Source of the DNA: Adlercreutzia mucosicola DSM 19490
GTDB taxonomy: Bacteria; Actinomycetota; Coriobacteriia; Coriobacteriales; Eggerthellaceae
Reading direction: 5' to 3'
NCBI RefSeq assembly: GCF_000422625.1
Contig: NZ_AUGK01000003.1
Coordinates: 114,374 to 178,373, forward strand
Length of the DNA stretch: 64,000 bases
This document shows, piece after piece, positions 43,401-51,008 of this stretch; position 1 is the first letter of the stretch; each line of letters opens with the position of its first letter. A program made the position numbers and the translations under genes. The notes beneath the pieces were generated by a model, which searched no databases, was not told where the DNA came from, and saw only the letters and a list, made by a program, of their open reading frames with translations.

Positions 43401-45096
43401 GACCGAGCGGTCGCTGACGATGGCAACGGCCAACGGCAATCCCGTGGGATCGATCGACCTGTCGAAGCCCGGCACCTACCTGATCTCCTGCACGCGGGCC
43501 GATGCCGATGGCAACACCGCGACGGTGAACCTTACCTACGAGGTGTTCCGCGACGAGTGCCCGCCGATCCGGCCGCTGGAGCCGATCGACCCTGCCGACC
43601 CAACGGGACCGCAGAAGCCCGGAGAGCCGATTGAGCCCTCGGGCCCGGTGACGGAGGGCGCGGATGGCACGCAGTCCGTCGAGGTGGACTGCTCGGTGAC
43701 CGAGGCCGTCACCCACGGCACCATGGATGCTGCGGGTGCCGAGGCCCTGCTGCGCCGCCACTTCCTGCCGACCGACGTGGACGGTGGCGACAAAGTGACG
43801 GTGACCGTGCAGTCGATGAAGAACGCCGCCGGCAATCAGCTGTCGACCATCGACACCTCCCGCGTAGCCGACTACCTCATCACCTACCTCGTGCGCGATG
43901 CGAAGGGCAACACCACTACGGTGCGCCTTACCTATCACCTGGTCAGCTCCAGCATTCCCGGCACCATCGTCACGCCCGACCCCGGCACCGACCCGAATCC
44001 GCAGCCGGGCGACGACCCGCTGAATCCGCGTCCGCGCCCCATCGATCCGGCTTATCCGCCCACCGTCGCACCCGACGGCACCCAGCACGCGGTGATCGAG
44101 GACGCCATGTACGTGAAGGTGCGGCCCGGCAGCAGCCTGACCATGGCCGACGCCCGCAGCCTCATGCTGCGCCGCTATGCCTTCACGCCCGAGGGCGGCG
44201 GTGCGGTGACCGAGCTGGCACTGGCCCTGGCCGACGGGGCCGGCACGGGCGTCTCGTCCATCGACCTTTCCCGCCCCGGCTCTTGGCTTATCACCTACAA
44301 GGTGGCCGACCAGAACGGCAACACGGTCACCGTTCGCCTGCGCTATGTGGTCACATCCAGCTCGCCCTCGGTGACGCCCTCGCAGCCCGGTGGGCCCGAG
44401 GGGCCGGGTGGCAGCGACCCCGGTAATCCCGGCGGCACGCCGTCGGGTACGCCGCTGACGCCTTCCGAGGTGGTCGTGGATCCCGACACGGGCCTGACCC
44501 GATCTGTGGTGGAAGACCACGTGATCGTGAGCACAGCCGACGAGCGGGTAACGCCGGAGGCCATGAGCGCGTTCATCGCGAGCCGCTATGCGTTTGCGGC
44601 CGATGATGGCGCCGCAGGCAAAGCGCGCGCCGCGCTCACGCGCGGCGAGGTGCGCCTGTTCGACGCCTATCGCAAGGCGGTCGGTTCCATTGATCGCTCG
44701 ACTCCGGGCCTGTGGTATGCCGACCAGACGATAGCCGACGCGTGGGGCAACACCACCGAGCTGCGGCTCACCTACGAAGTGCGCGAGAGTACCGCCGGCG
44801 GCTCTATGAGCGGTACAGGAAACGGCAGCGGCGATGGCTCGGGTTCCGGCAACGGTGGCAACGGTTCGGGCGCGGGCAACGGCTTGGGTGACGGCGCGGG
44901 CAGCGGTTCTGGCTGGGCCTCCCGCATCCATGCCCTTCCCCAAACCGGCGGCATTTTGGGCCCCTGCCCGCTGCACCCTCTGTTCGCGCTGATGATTCTG
45001 CTCACCAGCGCCTACACCATGATGCGCTTGCGCCAAGAGGCGCGCGCCCGCGGCGAGGATGACACGCGCCGCAGGTGGGGAAGGAGCTGCTCGTGA
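40402..45096 (+). CDS. Sortase-anchored surface protein with six Ig-like repeats
   Basis: 1564 residues, GAGGAGA site. A long-tailed signal peptide (VLRGAFAVLLASSLLPLVPG, then AAADA) leads to an N-terminal domain (about 75-300) of beta character that may be lectin-like (inferred, from spacing and aromatic strands only). After a middle region (300-680), six repeats of about 95-100 residues begin near 694, 830, 954, 1086, 1224 and 1361. Each starts with DG(T/E)..HAV-like strings and ends with GNTTTVRLTYHLV-like strands, and they are joined by Pro/Asp-rich links. A Gly/Ser/Asn spacer, LPQTGG (1512-1517), a hydrophobic helix and an Arg-rich tail complete a sortase signal. Likely an adhesin on the cell wall. 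The first third is less GC-rich than the repeats. Confidence 0.9.
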   Translation: MRTQNAPRAISLTRGKTTVDDWEEGETSGDRKRAGGWVLLSKVLRGAFAVLLASSLLPLVPGAPTVEEAAADAGFAGTTNYGDFFQVLNYSGKPGRITGNTLRIASTLQRDHYITRYNDTYWESCAIFVSKFPVSLRHSWTVTLGYNCPDPVFNESINYTKHTIGVGLSLVATPTLANSPVWSWDYDGLAYNSPRRTEGFTKLRYVQDNTIYNKESVRWWRNGSGVFTYDASTNTGTLTIGGSTVSAGDVREAVGDKGWLYLGGAFEWFPYGLDPNSPRPPGNLESTVTFNSMSLPYLDPEISGVAVYRGDGSRVGQDDALLSGEWVEVRCTVRNKDGGAVRNGYKERYEMHLGALGDEGHPTVGLKGEVDSSHPVKVGGRVVATSLKEATPWSDGGVPVELVGNDGVEVSYWARVSADGTEVELSNRLSEDSFRGERWHTVHLVNEHPLTAAPGDADPDDPSSWGTPGHDYHYTRLPAANENGWNTSPVTVTFYPGDYDVMELTPSEGGAKSLTRADPSWTRTPDTAGIDLGAQARNSSTGAVSVQKAGKVKIDTLAPRIEGGGALGYVLTDKPTDAAKATSGVWRLHRTDATGAVAASARATAFREFPLTGADNDKRGDEVQAVGALPNGYYRAEDAAGNLSAPLRVSSTEPPAVDRPAGSLADPGDPGYAPPVGPPLGPGSDPVPGPTVKEDGEGLRHAVIEETVSEMIDPAAPPFGGLLEPDEATAMMDYRYAASSTAAPTTKVDTLLDDAGDPIASFDTKVPGECTVKRVITDAQGNTTTILLHYSTIRDNCPVVRPIVPVDPNDPDGPKAPDDPLSPSGPVTTDPDGTQHATVDCEATEATGPGTIDQVGALALLQRHFDVATLADARAHLTVQSMKELAGGDVSSIDLSRPADYLITYLAADDEGNTTTVRLTYHLVKTKAPEVKPHPTPTDPNPAPLEPSDPPHIHPDGTHHAVMSDKLRVPARAGEALSLQAARELMEGRYTFAALGGGATTERSLTMATANGNPVGSIDLSKPGTYLISCTRADADGNTATVNLTYEVFRDECPPIRPLEPIDPADPTGPQKPGEPIEPSGPVTEGADGTQSVEVDCSVTEAVTHGTMDAAGAEALLRRHFLPTDVDGGDKVTVTVQSMKNAAGNQLSTIDTSRVADYLITYLVRDAKGNTTTVRLTYHLVSSSIPGTIVTPDPGTDPNPQPGDDPLNPRPRPIDPAYPPTVAPDGTQHAVIEDAMYVKVRPGSSLTMADARSLMLRRYAFTPEGGGAVTELALALADGAGTGVSSIDLSRPGSWLITYKVADQNGNTVTVRLRYVVTSSSPSVTPSQPGGPEGPGGSDPGNPGGTPSGTPLTPSEVVVDPDTGLTRSVVEDHVIVSTADERVTPEAMSAFIASRYAFAADDGAAGKARAALTRGEVRLFDAYRKAVGSIDRSTPGLWYADQTIADAWGNTTELRLTYEVRESTAGGSMSGTGNGSGDGSGSGNGGNGSGAGNGLGDGAGSGSGWASRIHALPQTGGILGPCPLHPLFALMILLTSAYTMMRLRQEARARGEDDTRRRWGRSCS

Positions 45097-45272
45097 AACC
45101 CTTCGACGTAGTGCTGTATATCACCGTCGGCCTCGGCGCGGTGATGCTGGCCAGTGTCGGTTTCTGCGCCGCCGACTGGGTGTGGGCCGCGGCCACGGTG
45201 CTGATCGTGATTTTCTGGTCGTGGCTGCTGTACCGCAAGATTCACCAATACGACGACGTCGAGGAAGAATAG
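45093..45272 (+). CDS. 59-residue two-helix membrane protein coupled to the surface protein
   Basis: Start at the GTG of GTGA (45093), overlapping the surface-protein stop, with AAGGAG 6 nt upstream. Two hydrophobic helices (about 4-22 and 27-44) carry CAADWVWAA and FWSWLLYRKI and an acidic end (DDVEEE). It is a paralogue of the protein at 30194-30364. Tight coupling suggests a role with the surface protein, for instance in its membrane passage or sorting, but this is inference. Confidence 0.7.
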   Translation: MKPFDVVLYITVGLGAVMLASVGFCAADWVWAAATVLIVIFWSWLLYRKIHQYDDVEEE

Positions 45273-45311
45273 TAGGCGCCCCGTCGGCCGTGGCTTCGCG
45301 AAAAACTGCCC

Positions 45312-45407
45312 CGATTTCCGTTTTTCCACCGTTACGGCCTGAAAACAGGGCGCGATTTCCCGATTTCCACGTTTTGGAGGGGTACAACGGTGGAAAACCG
45401 GAAATCG
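45312..45407. repeat. Inverted-repeat cluster between the small membrane protein and tadA
   Basis: Arms 45312-45333 and 45386-45407 match at 21 of 22 positions (left arm CGATTTCCGTTTTTCCACCG and on), spacer 52 nt. Further partial copies lie inside and beyond: GCGATTTCC at 45352 and ATTTCCACGT / ACGTGGAAAT at about 45364 and 45427. Confidence 0.8.
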
Positions 45408-45481
45408 CGCCCGATTTTCGCCTCGGCACGTGGAAATTAGGGGATCGGGCTGCCCCCGGGGCTGCCGTTTGCCTCATTCGC

Positions 45482-45487
45482 TATAAT
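45482..45487 (+). promoter_or_regulatory. -10 box of tadA, probable leaderless start
   Basis: Perfect TATAAT ending 7 nt before the tadA ATG, so transcription should begin at or next to the start codon. There is no ribosome-binding site between them and no clear -35. Confidence 0.5.
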
Positions 45488-45494
45488 TCCCGCT

Positions 45495-46034
45495 ATGAAC
45501 GAACATCGCACACCCGAGGAACAGCGCGCTCTGGACGAGCAGTACATGGCCCTGGCCTTGGAAGAGGCCCGGGCTGCGGCTGCGGCTGGCGAGGTGCCCA
45601 TCGGGGCGGTGGTGGTGTACGAGCCCATCGATCGCGGGACGCGCCGACCCGTGGCGCCGCCGCGGGTTATCGCCCGCGCCCATAATCGCCGCGAAACCGA
45701 TCGCGACCCGGCGGGTCACGCGGAGTTCATCGCCCTGAAAGAGGCCGCGCGCGTGCTGGATGCGTGGCGCCTGACTGACTGTACGGTGTACGTCACGCTG
45801 GAACCCTGCATCATGTGCGCGGGTCTGATGCACCAGGCGCGGGTGAGCCGTTGCGTGTACGGCGCGCCCGACCGGAAGGCCGGCGCGCTGGGAACGCTGT
45901 ATAACATCCACGCCGACGAGCGGCTGAACCACCAGTTCGAGGCAGTGGGCGGCGTGCGCGAGAGCGAGTGCGTGGCCCTGCTGCGCGATTTCTTCCGCAG
46001 CCGCCGCAAGAAGCCGACAGCGAACCTCGAATAA
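45495..46034 (+). CDS. tadA: tRNA-specific adenosine deaminase
   Basis: 179 residues. Zinc motifs GHAEFIAL (His, catalytic Glu) and EPCIMCAGLMH (two Cys) are intact, plus YNIHADERLNH of bacterial TadA. It converts A34 of tRNA-Arg(ACG) to inosine; that tRNA is in this window at 34.5 kb. A short insertion (YEPIDRGTRRPVAPPR) after GAVVV lengthens it slightly over E. coli TadA. Confidence 0.93.
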   Translation: MNEHRTPEEQRALDEQYMALALEEARAAAAAGEVPIGAVVVYEPIDRGTRRPVAPPRVIARAHNRRETDRDPAGHAEFIALKEAARVLDAWRLTDCTVYVTLEPCIMCAGLMHQARVSRCVYGAPDRKAGALGTLYNIHADERLNHQFEAVGGVRESECVALLRDFFRSRRKKPTANLE

Positions 46035-46167
46035 TGGGTGGTGGGTTCTTTGTCGTCTCGAGCGAAGCGCGTAGTGCGGGGCCGAAGAATCTTTGGATGG
46101 GCTAGGTTGAGGGTAGGACGGTCAAGGCGACTACACGCAAGTGCTCCGCCCGTGGAAAGGATGACGA

Positions 46168-47229
46168 ATGACCGACAATGTTCAGCGGAACCGCGAGGCC
46201 GAGGTGAACCTGCTGGCCGCGGCCCGCGATGCCCAGTGGTCGCCCACGACGTTTCTGGGGCCCGGCTCACTGAAGCTGGTGTCGCCGGCGAAGGTGAACC
46301 TGCTGCTGGCCATCGGGGCTGCGCGGGCGGACGGCTACCACGAGGCGCGCACCATCATGCACGCCCTGGCGCTGCATGACACGATGTACGTGGCCGCCTC
46401 GCCGGCGACGGCCGACGAGATTGCGGCGGCTGCGACGGCCGCGCGTCCCGATGCGGCCGTGGGCGGCCCTGCGGACAACCTGCTGGCTTGTATCGATCTG
46501 TCGGATCGCACGGGCCAGGACTTGGTGGTGCCCGCCGCCGACAACCTGGTGTTCAAGGCGGCCGACGCCCTGGCCCGCGCCCTTGGCCGCGAAGAGGCGC
46601 AGCGTGTGGCGGTGCGCATCGAGAAGCAGATTCCCGCCCAAGGCGGCCTGGGCGGCGGCTCGTCGAACGCCGCCGCGATGCTGGTGGCCTTGGCTCAGCT
46701 TTGGGGCGTTTCCGCTGATGACGATCGCGTGGTGGCCGTGGCCCGCTCGCTCGGTGCCGACGTGGCGTTCTTCCTGCAGGGAGGGTGCGCTCAGCTGGGG
46801 GGCACCGGCGATGCGCTGGAACGCGCGCTGGTTCCGTCGCGCCAGGCGATGGTGCTGGTGAAGCCCGCAGCGGGCGTGTCTACCGCCGAGGCATACCGCC
46901 GCTTCGACGAGCAGCCGACGCCGGTGCAGCCGGCGGTGCTAGATGCGGCCTGCGCTGCTGCCGATGCCGCCGACGTGCCCCTGGCCAACAACTTGGCCCC
47001 TGCGGCCGAGGCCCTGCTGCCCGAGCTGGCTCAGGTGCGCGCGTGGCTGGCCGATCAGGTGGGCGCCGAAAAGGTGCTGCTCTGCGGCAGCGGGTCGGCC
47101 ACCTTCGCCTTGGTCGACACCTTCGAAGCTGCCAGCGCCCTGGCCGTGGCGGCCAGCAAGCAAGGCTGGTGGGCGCGCCCAACGAGCCTGTCGGGCTTGC
47201 GCGCCGCCATCGTTCCCAGCCGCCGGTAA
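46168..47229 (+). CDS. ispE: 4-diphosphocytidyl-2-C-methyl-D-erythritol kinase
   Basis: 353 residues, GHMP kinase. LVSPAKVNLLLAIGAARADG and DGYHEARTIMHAL near the N-terminus and the ATP loop QGGLGGGSSNAAAMLVAL are typical of IspE; SGSATFAL is the third GHMP motif. It phosphorylates CDP-ME in the non-mevalonate isoprenoid route, which also supplies the menaquinone side chain. About 35 residues precede the usual start of the fold. GAAAGG precedes the ATG. Confidence 0.93.
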   Translation: MTDNVQRNREAEVNLLAAARDAQWSPTTFLGPGSLKLVSPAKVNLLLAIGAARADGYHEARTIMHALALHDTMYVAASPATADEIAAAATAARPDAAVGGPADNLLACIDLSDRTGQDLVVPAADNLVFKAADALARALGREEAQRVAVRIEKQIPAQGGLGGGSSNAAAMLVALAQLWGVSADDDRVVAVARSLGADVAFFLQGGCAQLGGTGDALERALVPSRQAMVLVKPAAGVSTAEAYRRFDEQPTPVQPAVLDAACAAADAADVPLANNLAPAAEALLPELAQVRAWLADQVGAEKVLLCGSGSATFALVDTFEAASALAVAASKQGWWARPTSLSGLRAAIVPSRR

Positions 47230-47283
47230 CCCCGTCGCGGCCGTCGCGCCCCTGCGTGCTGCCATCGTTCCCAGCCGCCGGTA
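47203..47283. repeat. Direct duplication at the 3' end of ispE
   Basis: The last codons and stop of ispE (47203-47228, ending CCAGCCGCCGGTA) are repeated with one change at 47258-47283, a 55-bp step. The second copy is outside the gene. Confidence 0.7.
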
Positions 47284-47432
47284 GCGCGCTACCCCGCCGT
47301 ACGCCGGCTCGGCTCCGCTCTGCTCTGCCGCGAACGTAACGAACCTTTGGAGAGCGGCGGTTGTCGCGCCAAAACAGTCGGGCTGCCGATAAAATGGGCG
47401 AATACAACCGCGCTCGCCGAAAGGAGCATGCC

Positions 47433-47795
47433 ATGGGACTTATCGCTCGCCTCTCTCGCATTGTGCCCCTGGTCATCCTGTTGGCGGTGGTAGCTGCCAT
47501 CATCTATCTGGTGGTCACCTACCGCCATTCGCCGGCGCGGGCCAAAGAGGTGCTCATTCAGGTGTTCTCCTGGGTCTGTGGCGTGCTGAGCGCGCTTTTC
47601 GGCGCGGCATCGGTGTACGCGTTTTTCGACAACGCGCCGGCGGTGCTCGATCTCACGCTGAGCTTCATGGCCGTGGGCCTGGTGGGCCTGGCCATCACGC
47701 GCCTGTGCAACCATCGCTTTCTGAAGCATAACCCCCACTACCGCAAAAAGCGCCTGGCCGCCACCACCCATCGCCGCTGGCCCTGGCAACGATAG
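47433..47795 (+). CDS. Hypothetical membrane protein, about three helices
   Basis: 120 residues from the ATG at 47433, AAAGGAG 7 nt upstream; two upstream in-frame starts lack a site. Hydrophobic helices at about 8-28, 40-63 and 72-90, then a very basic end (HNPHYRKKRLAATTHRRWPW). No family recognised. It stands alone between ispE and the repeat-rich gap. Confidence 0.65.
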   Translation: MGLIARLSRIVPLVILLAVVAAIIYLVVTYRHSPARAKEVLIQVFSWVCGVLSALFGAASVYAFFDNAPAVLDLTLSFMAVGLVGLAITRLCNHRFLKHNPHYRKKRLAATTHRRWPWQR

Positions 47796-47876
47796 CTGCC
47801 AGTGCCTCGGCGGGAGGCGAGCTTGCCATCGAAAACGCGTCGCCTTGCGCCAAGCATGCCGCCACCGGCGAGCCCA

Positions 47877-48090
47877 GGGAACCAAACGCGCCGTTCCGGC
47901 AGACGATGGATGTTTTCTGTCTCATATGACCACTTTGGTTCCCGGAGGGTCTGGTTCGGCAAAATCTGACCAGGGGTTTTGTGGGAGTCGGGAACCAAAC
48001 CGGCGTTTTGCGGCACCCCGAAGGGAACCAAAGTCGGTGTTTGCGACAATAATTTTCTCGCCCAAGGCGCAAACCGCCGATTTGGTTCCG
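47877..48090. repeat. GGGAACCAAA inverted-repeat cluster II
   Basis: Five copies: forward at 47877, 47990 and 48023; reverse at 47934-47943 and 48081-48090 (last base differs). The second conserved block (GTTTTGCGGCA, GTTTGCGACA) follows the forward cores at the same distance as in cluster I at 27.1 kb. The 453-nt gap 47796-48248 contains otherwise only the tRNA terminator. Confidence 0.8.
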
Positions 48091-48212
48091 CGCTGTGCCG
48101 CGAAACGGCCACGGCCGCATCGCATCGCGGTTCACGAGGGCTGCGACGGGCCTCTGCTGAGGCTTGGGCTCCCGTCGCTCCTGCGACCCCACGACGCCGC
48201 CTGCTCAGCAAC

Positions 48213-48237
48213 AAAAAACGCCCCCAGTTGGGAGCGT
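48213..48237 (-). terminator. Terminator of tRNA-Ser(GCT)
   Basis: Minus-strand stem ACGCTCCC/GGGGGCGT, 4-nt loop, then six T. Confidence 0.8.
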
Positions 48238-48248
48238 AGCAGGCAAAG

Positions 48249-48339
48249 TGGCGGAGGAGTAGGGATTCGAACCCTAGATGCCCTTGTGGGGCATACTCAC
48301 TTAGCAGGCGAGCACCTTCGGCCTCTCGGTCACTCCTCC
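48249..48339 (-). tRNA. tRNA-Ser (anticodon GCT)
   Basis: Class II tRNA on the minus strand; acceptor GGAGGAG/CTCCTCC, anticodon loop CTGCTAA, long variable arm, T-loop GGTTCGAATCC, CCA encoded. Confidence 0.95.
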
Positions 48340-48553
48340 GCGTAAGTTCGTATCTTACCCGAGCGGCGCGTTTTCTGCAACGGCATATTCGCCACTTTCG
48401 CAAAGACTGCCCTTTGCGGCGGCCCTACGGCTGCGGAAAGGGGCGATTGGGCGGGAAAGCCCCGCTGGCGGCCGCAGTTTTTGGTACCCTACGCACAGAG
48501 CATTGAAGCGGGCCGCGCGGGCGGTCGCGCAGGCACGAGGAAAGGAAACGCAC

Positions 48554-49903
48554 GTGATTGGTCGCTACACCCGTCCGGAAATGGGCCGCATCTGGGAGCT
48601 TGAGAACAAGTTCGCCATCTGGAAGGAAATCGAGGTTTTGGCCTGCGAGGCCCAGGCCGAGCTGGGCCAAGCGGGCATCACGCGGGAAGAGGCCCAGTGG
48701 ATCCGCGACCACGCCGACTTCACCGTGGAGGAGATCGACGAGATCGAGAAGGTGACCAACCACGACGTCATCGCCTTCACCACGTGCATGGCCAACTACA
48801 TTGACGCCGACATCCCCGAGGGCGGCGACAAGCCGAGCCGCTGGGTGCACTACGGCATGACCTCCTCCGATTTGGGCGACACCGCGCTTTCCTACCAGGT
48901 CACCCAGGCCTGCGACATCATCATCGAGGACATCAAGCGCTTGGGCGAGACGTGCAAGCGCCGTGCCTTCGAGTTCCAGAACACCCTCTGCGTGGGCCGT
49001 ACCCACGGCATCCACGCCGAGCCCATGACCTTCGGCATGAAGTTCGGCAGCTGGGCCTGGGCCTTGAAGCGCGCCCTCACCCGCATGGAGGAGGCCCGCG
49101 CCGTGGCCGCCACAGGCGCTATCTCCGGTGCGGTGGGCACCTACTCCTCCATCGACCCCTATGTGGAGCAGTACGTGTGCGAGAAGCTGGGCCTTACCCC
49201 CGACCCGCTGTCCACCCAGGTGCTGGCCCGCGACCGCCACGCCCAGGTGATGGCCGCCCTGGCCGTGACCGCCTCCACCCTGGAATCCATCGCCATGCAG
49301 GTGCGCCTGCTGCAGCAGTCCGACGTCATCGAGGCCGAGGAGCCGTTCACCAAGGGCCAGAAGGGCTCCAGCGCCATGCCCCACAAGCGCAACCCCATCA
49401 CGGCCGAGCGCGTGTGCGGCCTTGCCCGCGTGGTGAAGGCGAACGCCCAGGTGGCCTTCGATAACGTGGCCCTGTGGTTCGAGCGCGACATCTCCCATTC
49501 CGGCGCCGAGCGCGTGGTTTTGGCCGACAGCTTCACGGCACTGGACTACATGTTCGCGAAGATGCAGTGGATGCTGGACGGCCTGCAGACCTACCCGGCC
49601 AAGATGGAGCACAACCTGTGGCGCACGAAGGGCCTCATCTTCTCCAGCAAGGTGCTGCTGGCCCTGGTGGACGCCGGCATCACCCGCGAGGACGCCTACG
49701 TCATCGTGCAGCGCAACGCCATGAAGGTGTGGGAGGATATCCAGAACGCTGTGGACGGCCCCACCTACCGCGAGCGCCTGGAGGCCGACGACGAGGCCGC
49801 CGCGCTGCTCACGGCCGAGAAGCTCGACGAGATCTTCGACCCCTGGGATTTCCTCACCCGCAAGGACGTGGTCTTCGACCGCCTGGAGGCCCTGGAGTTC
49901 TAG
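48554..49903 (+). CDS. purB: Adenylosuccinate lyase
   Basis: 449 residues from a GTG with AAAGGA upstream. The superfamily signature KGQKGSSAMPHKRNP with the catalytic Ser loop is present, with TSSDLGDTALSY and GRTHGIHAEPMTFG in the other active-site strands. It cleaves SAICAR and adenylosuccinate, releasing fumarate, so it works with PurC and PurL encoded 10 kb downstream. Confidence 0.96.
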   Translation: MIGRYTRPEMGRIWELENKFAIWKEIEVLACEAQAELGQAGITREEAQWIRDHADFTVEEIDEIEKVTNHDVIAFTTCMANYIDADIPEGGDKPSRWVHYGMTSSDLGDTALSYQVTQACDIIIEDIKRLGETCKRRAFEFQNTLCVGRTHGIHAEPMTFGMKFGSWAWALKRALTRMEEARAVAATGAISGAVGTYSSIDPYVEQYVCEKLGLTPDPLSTQVLARDRHAQVMAALAVTASTLESIAMQVRLLQQSDVIEAEEPFTKGQKGSSAMPHKRNPITAERVCGLARVVKANAQVAFDNVALWFERDISHSGAERVVLADSFTALDYMFAKMQWMLDGLQTYPAKMEHNLWRTKGLIFSSKVLLALVDAGITREDAYVIVQRNAMKVWEDIQNAVDGPTYRERLEADDEAAALLTAEKLDEIFDPWDFLTRKDVVFDRLEALEF

Positions 49904-49940
49904 GGGCTCGCGCCGAGCGCCATCCCCCTGCCTCCAACGC

Positions 49941-49974
49941 AAAGCGCCGACCCTTCGCGGGCCGGCGCTTTTTT
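49941..49974 (+). terminator. Terminator of purB
   Basis: AAAGCGCCG.CCC and GGG.CGGCGCTTTTTT around a 5-nt loop. Confidence 0.85.
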
Positions 49975-49999
49975 GTGGGCTATGAGATGGGTTTCGACT

Positions 50000-50150
50000 C
50001 TATGAGAAAAGCGGCACGTCTTCCTGCAGGAATGCTTCAAGCGGCCATTCGCGCGATCCGACAACCATGGTTTTCACCTGCGGGAATTGGTTGACGAATG
50101 CGGTGAGGTCCTTGAGCGATTTCGCGTGGCTTCGTCCCCTCGATCCGATC
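50000..50150 (-). pseudogene. Possible C-terminal fragment of a DUF4143/AAA-type ATPase
   Basis: An open stretch of 50 codons on the minus strand right after the tlpA stop, ending with TAG. It reads AKSLKDLTAFVNQFPQVKTM then VVGSREWPLEAFLQEDVPLF. The helix-strand layout resembles the last domain of DUF4143-type ATPases. There is no start codon with a site and no rest of the gene nearby. Confidence 0.3.
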
Positions 50151-50984
50151 CTACTCGCTGCCGAGCAGCATCTGGATGCCCTCGGCGAGCACGTTGTCGC
50201 TCATAGCGCCGCGCAGGCCGCCGATGATGTTGCCCTCGGCATCGATGAGGTAGGTCTGAGGAATGCTCGTGACGCCGAAGGCCACGGCGGCACTGCTATC
50301 TACGTCGAAGTACACGGGGAAGGTGTAGTTGTTCTGCTGGATGAGCGACAGCGCCGAGGTCTCGGTTTCGCCGCCCATGCCCGTCATGTTCACGGCCACG
50401 AACTGAATCTGGTCGCCGTACTGCTCGTAGGCGCTCTGGATGGCCGGCATCTCGCTGGCACAGGGGCCGCACCAGCTGGCCCAGAAGTTCAGCAGCACGG
50501 GCTTCCCGCGGAAGTCGGCCAGGGTGAGCGTCTGGCCTTCCGTGTCGGCCATGGTGAATTCGGGCGCGGCGGTGGCGTTCGCGCTGTCGCTCGCACCGCT
50601 GCCGTCGCCCTCGGCAGCGTTGGCGCCGTTGCCGTTGGTGGAGGTGTCGTCGGTCGGCACCTCGGTGGTGGTCACCACGTCGCGGCCGGAGATAGATGGC
50701 TTCTCGTCGCCCGCCAGCACGTTGTAGGCGATGCCGGCGCCGATAAGCAGCACGGCAAAGGCCACGGCGGCGATGATGATGCCCCGGTGGGCCCTGCGGT
50801 CGGCCTGCTGCCCCTCGGGCGTGGCGGCCGCGCGGGTCTCTTCCTGCTCGGCGGCGGCTAGGGCCTCGCCGATTCGCTCGCCGCGCTCTTCGTGGGTCAA
50901 GGTCTTGGTCTCGGCCTCGCTCCCGGCCGTGCCTTCGCTGCGCGCGGCGCTCTCGCCGTTGATCTCGTTCTCGTGGTCGCTCAT
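50151..50984 (-). CDS. TlpA/ResA-like membrane-anchored thiol-disulfide oxidoreductase
   Basis: 277 residues. A charged cytoplasmic tail (1-67), one membrane helix (about 68-88), a Thr/Asn/Gly linker and a thioredoxin fold with WCGPC (171-175) and a cis-Pro in TSIPQTYLID. It reduces disulfides outside the membrane, as in cytochrome c maturation or folding. Electrons should come from the CcdA-like protein encoded 24 bp upstream in the same operon. Confidence 0.92.
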   Translation of the reverse strand: MSDHENEINGESAARSEGTAGSEAETKTLTHEERGERIGEALAAAEQEETRAAATPEGQQADRRAHRGIIIAAVAFAVLLIGAGIAYNVLAGDEKPSISGRDVVTTTEVPTDDTSTNGNGANAAEGDGSGASDSANATAAPEFTMADTEGQTLTLADFRGKPVLLNFWASWCGPCASEMPAIQSAYEQYGDQIQFVAVNMTGMGGETETSALSLIQQNNYTFPVYFDVDSSAAVAFGVTSIPQTYLIDAEGNIIGGLRGAMSDNVLAEGIQMLLGSE

Positions 50985-51008
50985 GGGGAACCTTTCTCTC
51001 GTTGGCGG

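Noticed and set aside
46035..46167. Short open frames between tadA and ispE
   Set aside because: No start signal or family; the DNA looks like ordinary spacer.
47877..48090. Possible CRISPR array (repeated 10-mer with spacers)
   Set aside because: Copies alternate in orientation, spacing is irregular and no cas gene is near.
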